Notes: a model not told the origin generated them from the letters alone. A stretch of 64,000 nucleotides of DNA from Phoenix dactylifera (GCF_009389715.1 NW_024068188.1:62001-126000); one strand, 5' to 3'; shown: positions 13,691 to 26,560, counted from the stretch's first letter. Numbers and translations are program-made.

Positions 13691-14319
13691 TTCTTTATTT
13701 GCTGATTAAAATATGTTAGGAAGGCAGGCCTGAGAAGGTCTTTCCAACATCGTTTCTAAGATCTCTGGTTTTTTTTCTTTTCCTCACGACGAAAATCACA
13801 CTAATTCAGCATGATTGAAGGAAGATCCAGGCCTAAATAGGGTGTGCTTTCTCTTTTCTATCTCATTTCTTCAAAAAAAAATTGGGGGGGGGGGGGGGGG
13901 GGTTGAAAAAATAGCTCGAAATTTGCAAAATAATTTGGAGCGCATTTCTTATGGGATGAGCATACAAGACTACAACGCCGCTTAGTTAGAGGGGTGGGTT
14001 GATGTGCCTCCTGACTATGCTAATGATCCGGATATCTACGAGAGGCATTGCCACTCGACGAGATTTTAGATCGGTGTGTATGTTGTGCTTTAAATATATG
14101 TAATTGATTGTATTGTTTTATATTTTTCACCTCACTATTGATTTGAGGATATTTTATGTTGCTTCTTGTAGCATGCAGCATCTCACTAATCATTTTATGA
14201 TTTATATTATTTTAAAACAATAACATGCATCATTTAGGTTAAACCGGGATCGTAGAAATATCAAATTAGACTTAAAATCATTGAAAAAGTTCAAAAAGAT
14301 TGATTGCCAATTAAATCAA

Positions 14320-14553
14320 CTTGAAAAACTCTAAAAAAAGCTGGACGTGCTAGTACGAAACCGACATGCCCAATCATACTGTGTGTCGGTACAGTAGCGG
14401 CGGAAAACTCTATAAAAAAAAATTGGGCATGCCAATATGAAACCAGCACAGCCTAGCCTACCATGTCAGCACGGTACCGAACTGGTACCGTACCGACCTG
14501 TCCGCCGACCGATATGGATTCCGGTATTGATTCGGCGGACCTTGGTTGAGACC
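14320..14553 (-). repeat. CCGGTACC-type interspersed repeat
   Basis: Read on the minus strand it begins CCAAGGTCCGCCGAATC and continues with overlapping CGGTACCG/GGTACGGT palindromes, then an A/T run. The copy at about 57547-57745 begins with the similar CAAGGTTCACCG. This looks like a small non-autonomous transposon family. It has no coding capacity. Confidence 0.55.
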
Positions 14554-15431
14554 CTTTGCCTTTTCTTATTTTGATTGTATATTTACTAGGTCTTGGACAA
14601 GATTTTATTAACACTAGGAAGTAGGAAAGAAAGATATTTGGATTAGGAAATCAAGAACACGAGAGATCTTGTGGATGGAATAGTTAAAAATTTGCATTTA
14701 TGCCGAAACATCTATTAGTTGGTTGGTACATCAGGGAATGGAAATGGATTTTTCTCTTTTGTTCATCTCTTCACCCATAGTGACAACTTTGTAGCTTTTA
14801 CTTATAGCTTGTGTATGATCAATGTCTGAAATCATGCTACCCCAGTGTCAAGTGTGCTGCATCTATTGTGTTTTGAAATGCTATATGCATGTATTTTGTA
14901 TTACGCATATAAAAATATGATAGGTAATACACACCATACATGGGGGCAGTTGAATAACAAAGTTTGTTCGAACTCCTTAACGGTTATTTTGATTTTTGTG
15001 GAAAATGGACATATATCAGCAAGTGTTTCTCATTATTGTAGTTGCTTGTATTTAGAAAGTAATAATGCTTGATGGTATCTGATAGTTAGTATATATTTAT
15101 ATGTGCATTGTTGGTAGTGTTGTAGGCATGGCCATAAGCATGTTCCAGTGAGATAGATGCTGGGAACCTACAACTTGCCGAATTTGTATGTTTTGGAAAT
15201 CAGATATTTCTGCAGTTTTTTTTTAATGGGGATTCATTTTATTTGTGGTGTCAGATGGTTCCATATGAGATTACATTTACTATTGATGCTCTTATATGAA
15301 TGCTTATGAGATAACTGTCTTATTTTCTGCAGGTGCATCTTGTTGCTACCCATATGATTTAGCATCCGTTCTTTGTACGCAAGGTTCCTTCATTATGTGA
15401 ATTTGAAATCCAGTAACTAATTAATAGAGAA

Positions 15432-17657
15432 ATGGCAGATTCGGTAGTATCAAGTTTTTGGGGCCCAGTAACATCAACTGTTGAGTTGTGCGAGGAAAAC
15501 TATACCCATTCATCTTATATTGCGGAATTTTACAACACTATATCCAATGTGCCTTGCATACTTTTGGCACTCATTGGACTTATAAATGCCTTGCGACAGC
15601 GCTTTGAGAAAAGATTTAGTGTTCTTCATATATCCAATATGATACTTGCGATCGGGAGCATGATATTTCATGCCACATTACAACATGTGTAAGTTTTTTA
15701 TCCCTGTAGACCAGTATTTTGCAATATTCTTTTGTTATTGCTGTAGATCATTGTGTTCAGTTTTGCAATTTTCTTCATCATGTCTATGTCCTCCAATTTT
15801 ACCAGCATCCTCTCAAATTCTTAATAATAAGGCGAAAAAGTTGGGTGTTTCTACCCATAAACTTCTGATGTATCTAACAGGAAAGCCAAAATTATATGTA
15901 GATCTCTCTGCTTTTTGGCTGACATAAAATTAGAAAATTATCTCTAGCCTGCTATACATCAGTCTGCACAAATTGTTTCCATTATTTATGAATTTCAGTC
16001 CTTCCAAAGTGCTATCCCGGTGCTGGCGAAGTCATTATAGCTAATGCCATTTGCGTTCATTGACACAGATATCTGAGTCTTATCTAAGCCATTAGTATCT
16101 GATTTGTTGCTTGCTCTCTTCGTGTTTTGAATCTAATGTATCTGCCAAAGTTGAAGATTGTTATAATCTTAAGGATCCCATCTAATGTATTTTCATGTGT
16201 TTTGAATCTAATGCATCTGCCAAAGTTGAAGCTTGTTATAATCTTAAGGAACCAATCTTATAGGATTGATGTGTTTAGTTAAATCACTATGATAAGTATG
16301 AAATTATCTAAGTTGTGATGTATGCTTACATCTGCCAGCTTTTTTGTGCTTGATAGATAACTGTTGTACTTCTTATGTAAAAATAGATCAAAATCAAAGC
16401 ATCAAGGTCAGCTCTAATAGCCTTTTGTTTGCATCTCTGTGAACTTTTTCTCTTTTTTTTTTTAAGTTGAAATATAGAACAAGCACTTTTTCGTTATGGT
16501 TGGTAGATATTGATATGGCCACCAAAACTAGGGCAAGAGACTATCAAGATTTTATAATTTAAAAGTTGTTGAAGATGGCAATGAATGATCCAACCATGAC
16601 CATGCCTCTCTCCCACTTTCCCTCCCCCCCCCCCCTCTCTCTCTCACTAATATAATCAGCTCTAACTTGCCTTATTTGTTGTTTCTTTTACCTTGTTGTT
16701 ACATTCAACATTATTCTAATTTCTATCTATGCTCCTTTTGAACTTGAATCTTCGGCTGTTACGAGGTGACTCGGAATGCATGTTTAAGTTTTATAAATGC
16801 TTAGGACTTTGAAAATTTACCAGATTATTTAGAAAGTACAGGTGTCACACAGTAGCCTTTCTGGAATGTCCATATAAAGTATACATTGGTAAATATAGTG
16901 TGACTGTTTTTTTTAACTTCGAAGTTGATTGTGGATATCCTAAAATGCAGTTCAGCATTTTAGGGGGAATTAGGAACATTATATACTAGTCATGCAGAAT
17001 GATGTTTAAAGGATTCCTATTTTGTCAGCCACCAAAAAAAAAAAATGGATGGCTTGAGGAAGGGTAATATTGCTGTTTGGCTAGCAGTCATGTTTAAGTT
17101 TTATAAATGCTCAGGACTTTGAAAAGTCGCCATTTGGAAATTGATTATTTAGAAAGTATAGGTGTCACACAGTAGCTTTTCTGGAATGTTCATATAAAGC
17201 ATACATTGGTAAATGTAGTGTGAGTGACAGTTTTTTTTCCTTCAAAGTTGATTGTGGATATCCCAAAATTCAGTTCAGCATTTTAGGGGGAATTAGGAAC
17301 ATTATATACTGGTCATGCATGATGATGTTTAAAGGATTCCTATTGTGTCAGCCACCAAAAAGAATTTGGATGGCTTGAGGAAGGGTGATATTGTCTGGCT
17401 AGCAGTCATAGCAGGGTTCATCAGGTCTGTATGCTTAGCGGCGTCGAAGACTTTTCTCAATTGGACGGAAGTACCTGCTGATCTTGGTTGCAGCTTTTAA
17501 ATCTCCATTAAGTGGAGTATGATTTGGCCACAGTTATTTAGGCACTTGTTTTCCAGTAATGGATATTTGCTTAATTAGATAATACTTTTCTCTGGATGCT
17601 TTGAATTTTCCCATATTAAAAATGGCATAGTTTGATGATTACAAACAGGGACGTAAA

Positions 17658-17722
<65 letters not shown>

Positions 17723-18838
17723 TAAATGTATATGTATATGTATATATTCATTTTGAATATTGTTTTACTAATAGAGGAGAGGATGAAATTGTGGGAATGG
17801 GGGAGTTTAGGATTCGATTAAGAGGGAGAATGTGGTGACTGGATTCGAATGTTGAAATCTTATTTATAACAAACAAATTGGGAATGCAATATTCCAGTTT
17901 TGCCCATGAAAACAATCTGTGGTAACATATTAACTCATTATATTGCCCTCAAATGTCAGGCCTAAAGACCTAGTGCTTATTTGTTTATATTTGTAATGGT
18001 AGGTGTTATGTGACATTGTAAAATGCTAGACATGTATAATCTGATATCTCAGAGGTGTTGGAAATGAACTTGTACCCTGCATTGGTGCAACAGACTTTCT
18101 AAGAAGTCCATATGTCCTTTCCACACTAGGGACACTAGGCTTTGAATACCACTGATGTTCTTTCTACTGCCACTTGAACAATAAATTTTTGATTAAATTA
18201 GTAGTTTCCTAATCTTTTAAATTCCACTTCATTAACAATTTTTTGTTAAATATGAAAACCTGCTAAACATTGAATCCTCTTATCTTTAAGTTTATGTGAT
18301 CACCTTTTACTCCACTTTCAGACTACAACAGAGTGATGAAACACCAATGGTATGGGAAATGCTGCTTTACATTTATGTCCTTTACTCACCAGATTGGCAC
18401 TATAGGAGTACGATGCCTACTTTCTTGTTTCTCTATGGTGCTGCCTTTGCCATGGTCCATTCACTGGTGCGTTTTCAAATAGGATTCAAGGTGCATTACT
18501 TTGTATTGTGTCTTCTCTGCATTCCTCGGATGTACAAGTATTACATCCAAACTAAAGAGACAGCAGCTAAGCGGCTCGCCAAACTCTATGTGGCAACAAT
18601 ACTTTTGGGGACTCTATGCTGGTTGTTTGATCGCATCTTCTGTAAGAAACTCTCTCATTGGTATATAAACCCACAGGGTCATGCCTGGTGGCATGTGCTT
18701 ATGGGATTCAACTCATACTTTGCAAACACATTTCTCATGTTTTGCCGTGCTCAGCAACTAGGATGGCAACCCCAGGTCGCCCACCTATTTGGTTTCTTTC
18801 CTTATGTGAAGATTCAAAAACCAAAGAAACAGGAGTGA
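15432..18838 (+). CDS. Alkaline (phyto)ceramidase
   Basis: Integral membrane hydrolase of the ACER/alkaline ceramidase family, which splits ceramide or phytoceramide into a sphingoid base and a fatty acid in the ER/Golgi membrane. Two coding exons, 15432-15688 and 18322-18838, joined in phase (GT|A gives Val86), encode 257 aa, a normal length for plant members. The N-terminal segment ELCEENYTHSSYIAE (residues 18-32) matches the calcium-binding stretch. The zinc/catalytic set is present: Ser76 and His80 in GSMIFHAT, Asp91 in QSDETPM, His206 and His210 in GHAWWH. Several hydrophobic helices follow, and the tail is lysine-rich (QKPKKQE). A leader exon probably starts at 15333 after TTTTCTGCAG. 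It holds two short upstream ORFs, at 15354 (Met-Ile-stop) and 15395 (ATGTGA). The 2.6-kb intron contains duplications and a microsatellite. Family assignment is secure; substrate preference is not visible. Confidence 0.93.
16130..16255. repeat. Short direct duplication
   Basis: A block of about 55 bp running from GTGTTTTGAATCTAATG to ATAATCTTAAGGA is repeated directly, with a spacer of about 25 bp, inside the ceramidase intron. Confidence 0.8.
16779..17408. repeat. Tandem duplication, about 310 bp x 2
   Basis: Two adjacent direct copies (about 16779-17089 and 17090-17408) each run from CATGTTTAAGTTTTATAAAT to GGCTAGCAGTCAT. Most bases agree by eye, with small indels and one insertion of about 16 bp in the second copy. 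It lies in the ceramidase intron with no coding content. Confidence 0.88.
17656..17719. repeat. (TA)n(TG)n compound microsatellite
   Basis: About 12 TA units run directly into about 20 TG units, inside the ceramidase intron. Confidence 0.95.
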
Positions 18839-21059
18839 CAGCAGAGGAACAATTTTCTGAAGTGTTTGATGCTGGTTTCTTTTTTGACTCTGAAGACAAA
18901 TGTTTAATTTTAGCATGCGGGCAAGCAAAGACATTTTGTATATGGACATCAGTGATAAGGACTAGTGGTTTGACTGATTTGTTAGTTTTCAACATCAACT
19001 GGCACTTGCTATGTATCATACTTAATTCTTCAATTTGTGGAGATGGGTTGGAATCGTCGTCTTTTATTTTCTTTGTTTATGCAAAATATGTAGTCTTCTG
19101 ATTGTAGATTTAAAATTGAATTCAATTTTTTTTTTTCAATCTACCGAATCTTATGGAGCAAAGTTTCCTGCTTCCTCAGTTGTACCAAGAATTTCTCGAT
19201 GATAACTTTGTTGTACAGCTTGTTTTCCTGTTAAAATAGCATCTATTTAGTTGCTCTGATGCACACAATCTGGAGTGCTCCAATGCTCATGTAGTCGTTT
19301 TAGCAGCTAGATCTTCTAATGCCTTTATTTGATGTTTGATGGATTCTGAGCTCCGGTGGAACAGAAAAAGGTGATGGATGGTCAACTAAAACTTACATAA
19401 AAAGTATTGTGAAGTAAATATTCAGTCTCATGTTTGTATTTCTGGTTCTGCCTCGATAGCTCTTAATGTTGTGATTACTCTTGTTTTCCTTTTCTTCCAC
19501 CTACATAACAGGAAAAGTACTGAATCGAATGTTCTACATAGCTGGTTGTCCGCGTAACTGTGTAATCATGTCTCTTCATCTTGTAGGAGTTTCTGGGATG
19601 AGCAACAACTACAGCAGTTGTCGAAGTTTTATATTTGGGGATGGCTTCCATACAAGAACAAGTTTGCAAATGTTAGATGCCTTGATTATATGGTACTTTG
19701 TCAAGCTGATATAAATGGACACGATAAGAAAGAATAGATGTGATTGGTAACTGTGACACCATAGCTGGTCCTCATGAGCCATTATTTTATGATTAACCAT
19801 TTCAGATGCTGACCAGAATTGAATATAAGAAGGTTTGACTGTTATATTGTTGGATTCTTTTTTTTCTTTTGCTTGGCTTAATTTCCTGACATTTTTAAAT
19901 GAACCATTTTATTGGCAGCTTGTATAAGATATGCAGCTAAGGTTTATGTCTCATTTGATAAGATTGCTGATTGGCTTGCTGGTAGGTCGGCCAGGTTACA
20001 TGAAGACTTCTCGTGGGAATCTAATCTTTTGCTTTCTATGGGTCTTTGATCTACATATATACTCTGAGTTACATCTTCTAAGAAGATCATATAACTTCAT
20101 CAAAAAAAAAGGTTCATATCTGTTGCAGGCCTGCCATATGGTGTTAGTTCTTAGGGATCAGACGTGTTCCCATACGACAAATGCGTGAGAATACCGCCAG
20201 TGCCCTGACCAATTTCAGTCCAAAAAGTTTGTCTAAACCCAGACATGATCATGAAATCAATGAAACGATTCCAGCCAAATGCCGAACTTGCTTATGGAAC
20301 CATCCTCGGATGGAGGCCTGACGACCAACTGAAGACATCTATTTCAACCCTGCTTGAACACACCGAATAAACGCGCGAATTAACATGTAACCAACCCCAT
20401 GACTACAGAGAAGACATGGTTTCCATCCAAAATGGTCCCAATTACCAACCAGAGCTTAGCCTAGCAAATTTGGGCTCCCCTTCTCTCAGAGGGATTCTAA
20501 GATTCAAATATTCTAGCATGCGTGCAAATGTGGATGCAAGTAACTATCTGGAACGGAAGCTATGGAGCTTGGGACATGAGCCAAAGTTGGGTCATCTTCT
20601 AATGAGGACATATGCCAAAGCTCAAAGACTTGTAGAATATAGGAGAGTCAAGCTTGGCAAAATATCTAGGATGTGTTTATCTGATTAAGTTGCTGAAGTT
20701 CTCACCATATTTAGCCACTGTCCATGTCTCATCTTTACCACTAAGCACTTCAATTTATCTGCGCCTAGTATGGCACAAAACCTAATGTGACCCACTGCAC
20801 CTTATTTAACAACCATCCTCCATGATCGGATGATGTGGTGCCCATCAAGGAGTCCACAGCACATATCACAGAGCTAACTTACCACATGGGGGGCAAATTA
20901 TACCCTACGCCGTGTACTAACATGGCTATGTACCATACCAATCAGCTCCTTTCTATGACCAATTACTGAGATGAGCACATAATAAATAAGACCCAGAGAC
21001 TGGGTGATTGGTGTGGTGCACAGCCACGTGGTGCATGCGGCATGGGTATAATTTTTCTG
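18839..21059. other. Ceramidase 3' UTR, then intergenic
   Basis: The first 250-300 bp probably form the 3' UTR of the ceramidase mRNA. Beyond that, open frames are short and carry no recognised motif. Confidence 0.4.
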
Positions 21060-21420
21060 GAGCTAATTATAACATGTATATGGCATCTGGCCCTGCAATA
21101 TCTTCATATCTTGAATTTGACAACAGACATCGACCATGGTAGGTGATAAGCACGTAGCATTAAATAGAAAACATTGACAGAAGAAAAAAGGTGTTGAATG
21201 AGTCCAAATAGGGTGAATTAACGGGAAGAAAAAGGATACAAGTAAGATGCGTATATACTTGTCCCTAGAATATCTTAAATATCTTCAGATCTAGAATATG
21301 ACAACAGAGACGTCAACCATGATAGGAATAAGCGTGTAGCCTAAAATAGAGAATATTAGAGGAAGAAAAACAGGCATTCAAAGAGTCCAAACATGATGAC
21401 TGGACTGTAAGAAAAAAAAT
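21060..21420. repeat. Diverged tandem duplication, about 180 bp x 2
   Basis: Copies at about 21060-21240 and 21250-21420 share an ordered set of words: AATATCTTCA.ATC, TTGACAACAGA, CCATG.TAGG, GTAGC.T.AAATAGA and GAGTCCAAA. Divergence is roughly one base in five by eye. Confidence 0.65.
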
Positions 21421-24400
21421 GCACACCTTGAGCAGTATTGCATGTAATATCAGGTCCCGGAAGCAGAGAAACCTTTAGGTTCCGTGTTCTATCATTGACA
21501 TGATTTCCACCCCTTCCACTTTTAGCATACATGCATTTATAGAATATTTATAGTAATGAAGCTCAAATTACAGTATTTTTTTCCTCAGATCACTTATATG
21601 GATTAAGTATAGGGCAGTTGAGTCTTGTAAATCAGTAAGCACATTCTTCTTCAAATTGTTTATCCGTCAACAATAGTTCGATAACTCGAACAAGTAAATT
21701 AGGGGATGGTTGTTGTTTGCCATGAGTATCTCATATACTTTTCTCTCATCCTGTTGTCCTCAGAGAGTTCTCTTCCTCCTTGGGCATGCAGAATATTAAA
21801 ACAAGCCCAGTCTTCACTGTTACCTCAGAACAGATTGATGAACAAATTTTCAACAGACATTGTCACCAGCTCACCGTCCTTTTCTCCCAGCAAACTCCTC
21901 CCAGCATTTGTAACATGGGTTATCCCCAAAAAATATGTTGTTCAAAAAAAAAACATGGGTTGTGAAAACAGATGTTTGCTTTTAAAAAAAAACACGGGTT
22001 GTGAAAACAGATGTTTGCTAAACTTCACAATATAAACTGATGCATTTGCACAACCCAGTACAGAAGACATTACTCACTTAGTAAGATACATCATCCATAC
22101 TAAATTGTATCTTCTTGATATAGTTGATTTTGTCAAACCTTGATGCAACAAAGGTAACATCAAGATAAGAAAATGTAGCCTAACAGCTCTACTATCCAAA
22201 GAAGTGCTTGGTCATCACCTTGTTATGTCAGTTGCAATAATTGATGAAACAAACAACATACATCTTCTCTAAAATGTTACATGAAATTTACGGAGCAACA
22301 AATATAATGCATCTTTCCCAAGGCATAAGATCAAGATTCAAGCTAATGCAATAACAAAGGAAATGCCCTAGATAAACACTCCAAAGTCTACAAACTCTAC
22401 GATATGCAATCCACATGCTTCCTTGTACAAGGAACATGCAAAACATCCACATGCTTGCACATATGAAGCCATTTGCAGCAAATAGGTGCAGGCATGTAAG
22501 GTTATTAGGTAGCCAATCTACAAGAAAAAGAAGGATCAAGGAAATGCTCAAGGATGTCTCATGAAGAGCGATCACAACCAGTGAGAAGTACCAAGTAGCT
22601 GGAGAATAAGAGTCAAAACAGTGTAATGTTGTTGATAGGGTAGCTCTGCAGGTAAGCTAATACGGCACTAAAAAGAGCAGAAGTATCATGGTTTTGTAAC
22701 CAAAGATAGTGATGAAGAAGTTAGAAATTATGGAATCCGAAAGAACAAAATTGGTTCGGATGACAAGCATATTCAGAGTAGACAGGGAGATAGAATCAGT
22801 CCCAAAAGACTTTTTTTAAGTGTGACAAGAAAGAAGAACCTGTTTGGACCTATTCAGGTCATAGGGAGAGAAAAGGTTGATATAATACGTATATATACCC
22901 AAAGAGCTTTACTCGAGAAGAATATGGATGAATAAGTTCGATGATCTAACAGTGTAAGGGAAGATTTACATTAATTTACCATGATCTACGCAATATTATC
23001 TATCTAATATTTATAGCCGTCTTTCAAATGTTGGAAATCCACATACCAAGAAATCTATGTTTTCTTTCAGGATTCTAGATCACATCTAGAGGGCTATCTT
23101 TTTGGTGGATATTAGCCAATTGAAGCTATGCATCACTGACCCTTACAATGTTAAATGGTCTAAAGGAGTGTAAATGATTGCTTGAATCGCTAGATTTCCT
23201 TGAATAAAATGGCAAAAATGTTTAAAAGATTTATAACTCAAGGGATCAAGTAGGAAATCTCCATGCAAGCCTACCAATTTACAGAGTTGGATATTTTGTA
23301 GCTCAGAGAGAGAGAGAGAGAGGGAGAGAATCAAGCTTATCTCCATGTCAGGATGTGAAGGTGCATATAGAAAGAGAGGAAGATGTAAAGAAGATCTTTG
23401 AGGCATGCCTGAAGTTAACAGAATCCTTGATTTGATATAACTGAATACATCCTTTGATAACTTGCACGCTAAGAAAATCATTGCCTTTCGTTCATTGTGA
23501 TTAGATGAAAATACCTCCCTCATAGTGCAGTTGATTACAAAAGCAAGATAGTCAAGAAACTTGATAGAACAAAACAGTCCAAGAGACAATAAACAGAAAT
23601 ATGGTAACATTTCAAGCTTAGGTGCTATGGAAGGCATGCATATACCAAAAGGGAGGTGAAAAATCTAATCAGGTGGCTGTTGATGATTTAGGGTGAGATT
23701 TCTCACAGACACTGTGAGCTAGTTGAGCCAAGATTGAGGACTTCCAAAGACAGCAAAAAATTCCCAAATTTTCACCACAAAAATTACAATTAATCCTAAT
23801 AATATAAAACGGGTATCCTAACAAGTTTATTTTTTTTTTTTCATATACTGTCAAATATGGGTAATCAAGCCGTCCACGAATCAACCAATCACCTATAATC
23901 TTTAGTTTCTTTACAGCAAATTAGATGCCAACCCATCTTGAACTTTGTATAAATTAAGAAAGCTAAATTATATATCTTAAGGACATGGAGTTCAACTTTA
24001 ACAATTCTTGGAGACGGAAGAAATTTATGAAACCTCATGGAACCACCAGGTGAACCAACAATGAGGCAAAAGGTGGGGAATGTTTCAATCCTGCTAGTAA
24101 TGGACATCACAAGCATTGTTGAAACCATCCTCTTAAACAAAATTCCATATGCAAGAAAATGGTCCAAATTTTGACACCCTGCCACAAGAAGAAGCATATT
24201 TCAAATGGAAATGCAAAACTCCATACCCTATCCATCTAACCACACCAATAACACCACCCGTGGTACAAGAACTTAACTGAAAAAAGGCCCTTTCACTTCC
24301 CACCCTTTGCTGCTAAATGCTAAATGCCCTTCTCTTCCCTAACCTCTCTCACTCTCCACCCATCCACGACATGGTTTTCTAAATTTGCTCCTCATGGCTT

Positions 24401-25145
24401 TTATACTATGTAGGAACATGCATATTCCTACTCATCCACTATCACTCAACAGTCCTCCATGTTAACAGGAAGCCCAAAAGGAATCAATAAAAAGTGGACA
24501 TATAATCTTCTGATAAGGGTTTTTACCAAGCTGATCAGCCTCACTTCTCTTCCCAACAAATACTTACTCGAAATCTGACATCAAGAAAACCCAACCTCTT
24601 CCTCTCTTTGTGGGACCCCAATAAGCACAGAGTTAATCAGGTGCATACAAACCACAATACATCCATCTACTAAAAAATGCCAACTACTAAACCATATACT
24701 AAGCACCAAAAAATAATACGCTACATTACAGAAGAATCATTCCACATTTCACCGCAAAACAAACAAAAGATATGTTAGCAACACAGTTCAAGAACCACCA
24801 AACCGCGGATAATCAAAGATAACATCACAAAAGAGCTTCGCCATTGGACTCCAAAGTCCAAAGAGCTTCCGACCGACAACAGAGAACCATATAACTTAAA
24901 TTATTTAACTAGATAATATATGATTGCTTCACTAACTCCGACAACCATATAGCTCAATAATCGAACTAAAAGAGAGAGATATTAAAAGGGCCATTTCGAA
25001 ACCCTAGCTAATCCATGTCCATATAGTTAAAACATAAGAGAAATTATAGAAATTTCTCGCTGATATTTCGAGAAATCATAAAAACTCCGATTAAACAGTA
25101 ACAGAGTAACGAGTTTTACCAACATCAACTAACTATGCGATGGGA
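21421..25145. other. Intergenic, nothing recognised
   Basis: No supported gene. A tandem duplication of about 35 bp sits at 21950-22020 (ACAYGGGTTGTGAAAACAG twice). A GA-rich run lies near 23305-23327. The part next to 25145 should include the 3' UTR of the minus-strand DUF538 gene. Confidence 0.4.
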
Positions 25146-25679
25146 TCAGAAGGGCCAGGCACCCCTCAATTTGATTCGAAAAGGAGAAGAAGACGCAGCT
25201 CCGTCGTTGGCCGTGACGCAATCGAGGCCGCAGCCGCACTGGGGGCACTCGAAGAAGTTGTCGATGGGGAAGTCAGCGGAGGCGATGCCGACGGAGAACT
25301 CAAGCTCGTCGTTGTGGAGGGAGACCTCGATGATGTTGATCCAGAAGAGAAGGATCTTGACGCTGACGCCGCGGAGGTCGGAGAGGCGGCCGGCGGAGAT
25401 GTGGCCGGAGATGGTGGGCTGGTAGCGGAGCTGGTAGGAGCCCTCCAGGGAGAAGCTGCAGGTGTTGTTGAAGTAGGCCGAGAAGTCGCCGGTGTCCGGG
25501 TCGAGGTCGTAGCCGGAGCAGCCCTTGGGGAGGAGCCCGATGGGAAAGTTATACGACTCCAGCACCTCGTAGGCGCTCGGCTTCGTGTCATCGGAGGTGG
25601 AGGAGGTTACCGCGGAGGAGGAGGAGGCGAGGGAGAGGGAGAGCAGGAGGAGGACGGAGAAGCGGAGGAGCGACCTCAT
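25146..25679 (-). CDS. DUF538 family secreted protein
   Basis: Single-exon gene of 177 aa on the minus strand. The Met at 25679 is preferred over one ten codons upstream (25709) because it places a classic signal peptide (MRSLLRFSVLLLLSLSLASS) at the N-terminus. The body is a DUF538 domain, seen in SAYEVLESYNFPIGLLPKG near the start and in the later Y.L.Y...I.G.I..G.L..L.GV.VK pattern, followed by F.VG.AS.DFP.. with a short Cys-rich stretch (ECPQCGCGLDCV). The domain is plant-specific and small; the biochemical role is not established. No intron is needed to complete it. The GC-rich coding strand also leaves long antisense frames open, which are shadows. Confidence 0.9.
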   Translation of the reverse strand: MRSLLRFSVLLLLSLSLASSSSAVTSSTSDDTKPSAYEVLESYNFPIGLLPKGCSGYDLDPDTGDFSAYFNNTCSFSLEGSYQLRYQPTISGHISAGRLSDLRGVSVKILLFWINIIEVSLHNDELEFSVGIASADFPIDNFFECPQCGCGLDCVTANDGAASSSPFRIKLRGAWPF

Positions 25680-25709
25680 GGTTTCTTGCCCGTCGCCGTA
25701 GGACATCAT

Positions 25710-26115
25710 GGTTCCTTTTTATCTTTTTTTCTCTTGGTTGTTTGTTTGGTTCTGTGGTTTTATCTCAGTTTCCGTGGTTTTTATCCACCGAGATGCGATC
25801 GTTTCCTGTTTGGATTTGGAAGGGGGTGAGGAGTAGAAGGGCGTGGCGCCGTGGGCCCGTGGCGAGCGAGAGAGTCACGAGATCACGTGCTCCGAAATCG
25901 GTTCCCGTTTGGGTTTGGTAGGTAGGGGAAGACTCGAAGGTTGTGGGTATATTTTCAGATTGTCTTACCAAAACCTCACCTTGCACCGATGGCATAGGAC
26001 GTGGCATAAGGTGATTGGTAGTCAAGGTAAATCGAGGATCACGCTTGGTCTTTGGTATGATCACGTGTCTAATCGTCGTGTTATCTCATATCCCAAAGCA
26101 TGAATGGTGATGGTT
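25710..26115. other. Upstream region of the DUF538 gene
   Basis: Probably the 5' UTR and promoter of the minus-strand DUF538 gene, with T-rich tracts just upstream of the start. No TATA box is placed with confidence and no other gene is seen. Confidence 0.4.
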
Positions 26116-26119
26116 TGTG

Positions 26120-26560
26120 CGGAAGGCGTAAAAACCAATCTATAAAGTAATGGAGAAGAATTTGGGGCGGACTTGCGGGCAGCCTCATCCGATTTAAGTT
26201 ATGTCGGACGCTTATTGCAAGCATATGCTATAGTGTTGGAAGGCAACTCAACTATAATTATTAGCTCGATACAACAGAGTATGAATGAGGTGGGCGACAA
26301 CTACCTACTGCTCAATAATATTCGAATGATGGTGAGTGGGGGATGGTCTTTCAGGCAAAGCATGTGTACCATGAAACTAATGGAGCAGCAAAGTGGGTAA
26401 TCTTTTTTGTGGCTAACTATTCTAAAAAGATTTTTTGGCTGAGAGAGAAAATTATTCGGTGCGCTTCGGGAGTTATTATCTTTTGACATTTTTAGATGCA
26501 TTCGTACCCGTCTGTGTATGATATATCTACTTCAGTAAAAATAAAAATAAAAATAAAGGA
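26120..26560 (+). mobile_element. LINE 3' end (RNase H tail)
   Basis: The translation contains YAIVLEGNST, then AKHVYHETNGAAKWV and FFVANYS, which matches the C-terminal RNase H part of plant L1-type ORF2 (usual HVYREANGAADWVASFVA). After a stop comes a short 3' UTR and an (AAAAT)n-like tail at about 26535-26557. Only the 3' end is present, as expected from 5'-truncated insertion. The coding part is also frameshifted. Confidence 0.75.

Larger units (their letters stand above)
9204..15332 (+). other. Probable long 5'-UTR intron of the ceramidase gene
   Basis: No coding region is visible in these 6.1 kb. The stretch begins with a good donor and ends TTTTCTGCAG immediately before the leader exon at 15333. 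It contains a 27-bp tandem duplication at about 9557-9607, a (CT)n run at 12479-12516, an AACCGG-rich block at 13436-13690, a G run at about 13884-13902 and a CCGGTACC-type repeat at about 14320-14553. Thymine-rich composition fits an intron in plus orientation. It could instead be ordinary intergenic DNA. Confidence 0.4.

Noticed and set aside
13310-13705. Open frames of 131 (plus) and 111 (minus) codons
   Set aside because: Both are created by AACCGG-type repeats that lack stops in several frames; there is no protein motif and no codon pattern.
23143-23637. A 164-codon minus-strand frame
   Set aside because: It includes a GA-run translated as Leu/Ser repeats, has no motif, no splice support and ordinary intergenic composition.
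25140-25829. A 229-codon plus-strand open frame over the DUF538 gene
   Set aside because: It is the antisense shadow of a GC-rich coding exon; its translation is Gly/Glu/Val-rich filler, while the minus strand shows a signal peptide and a known domain.
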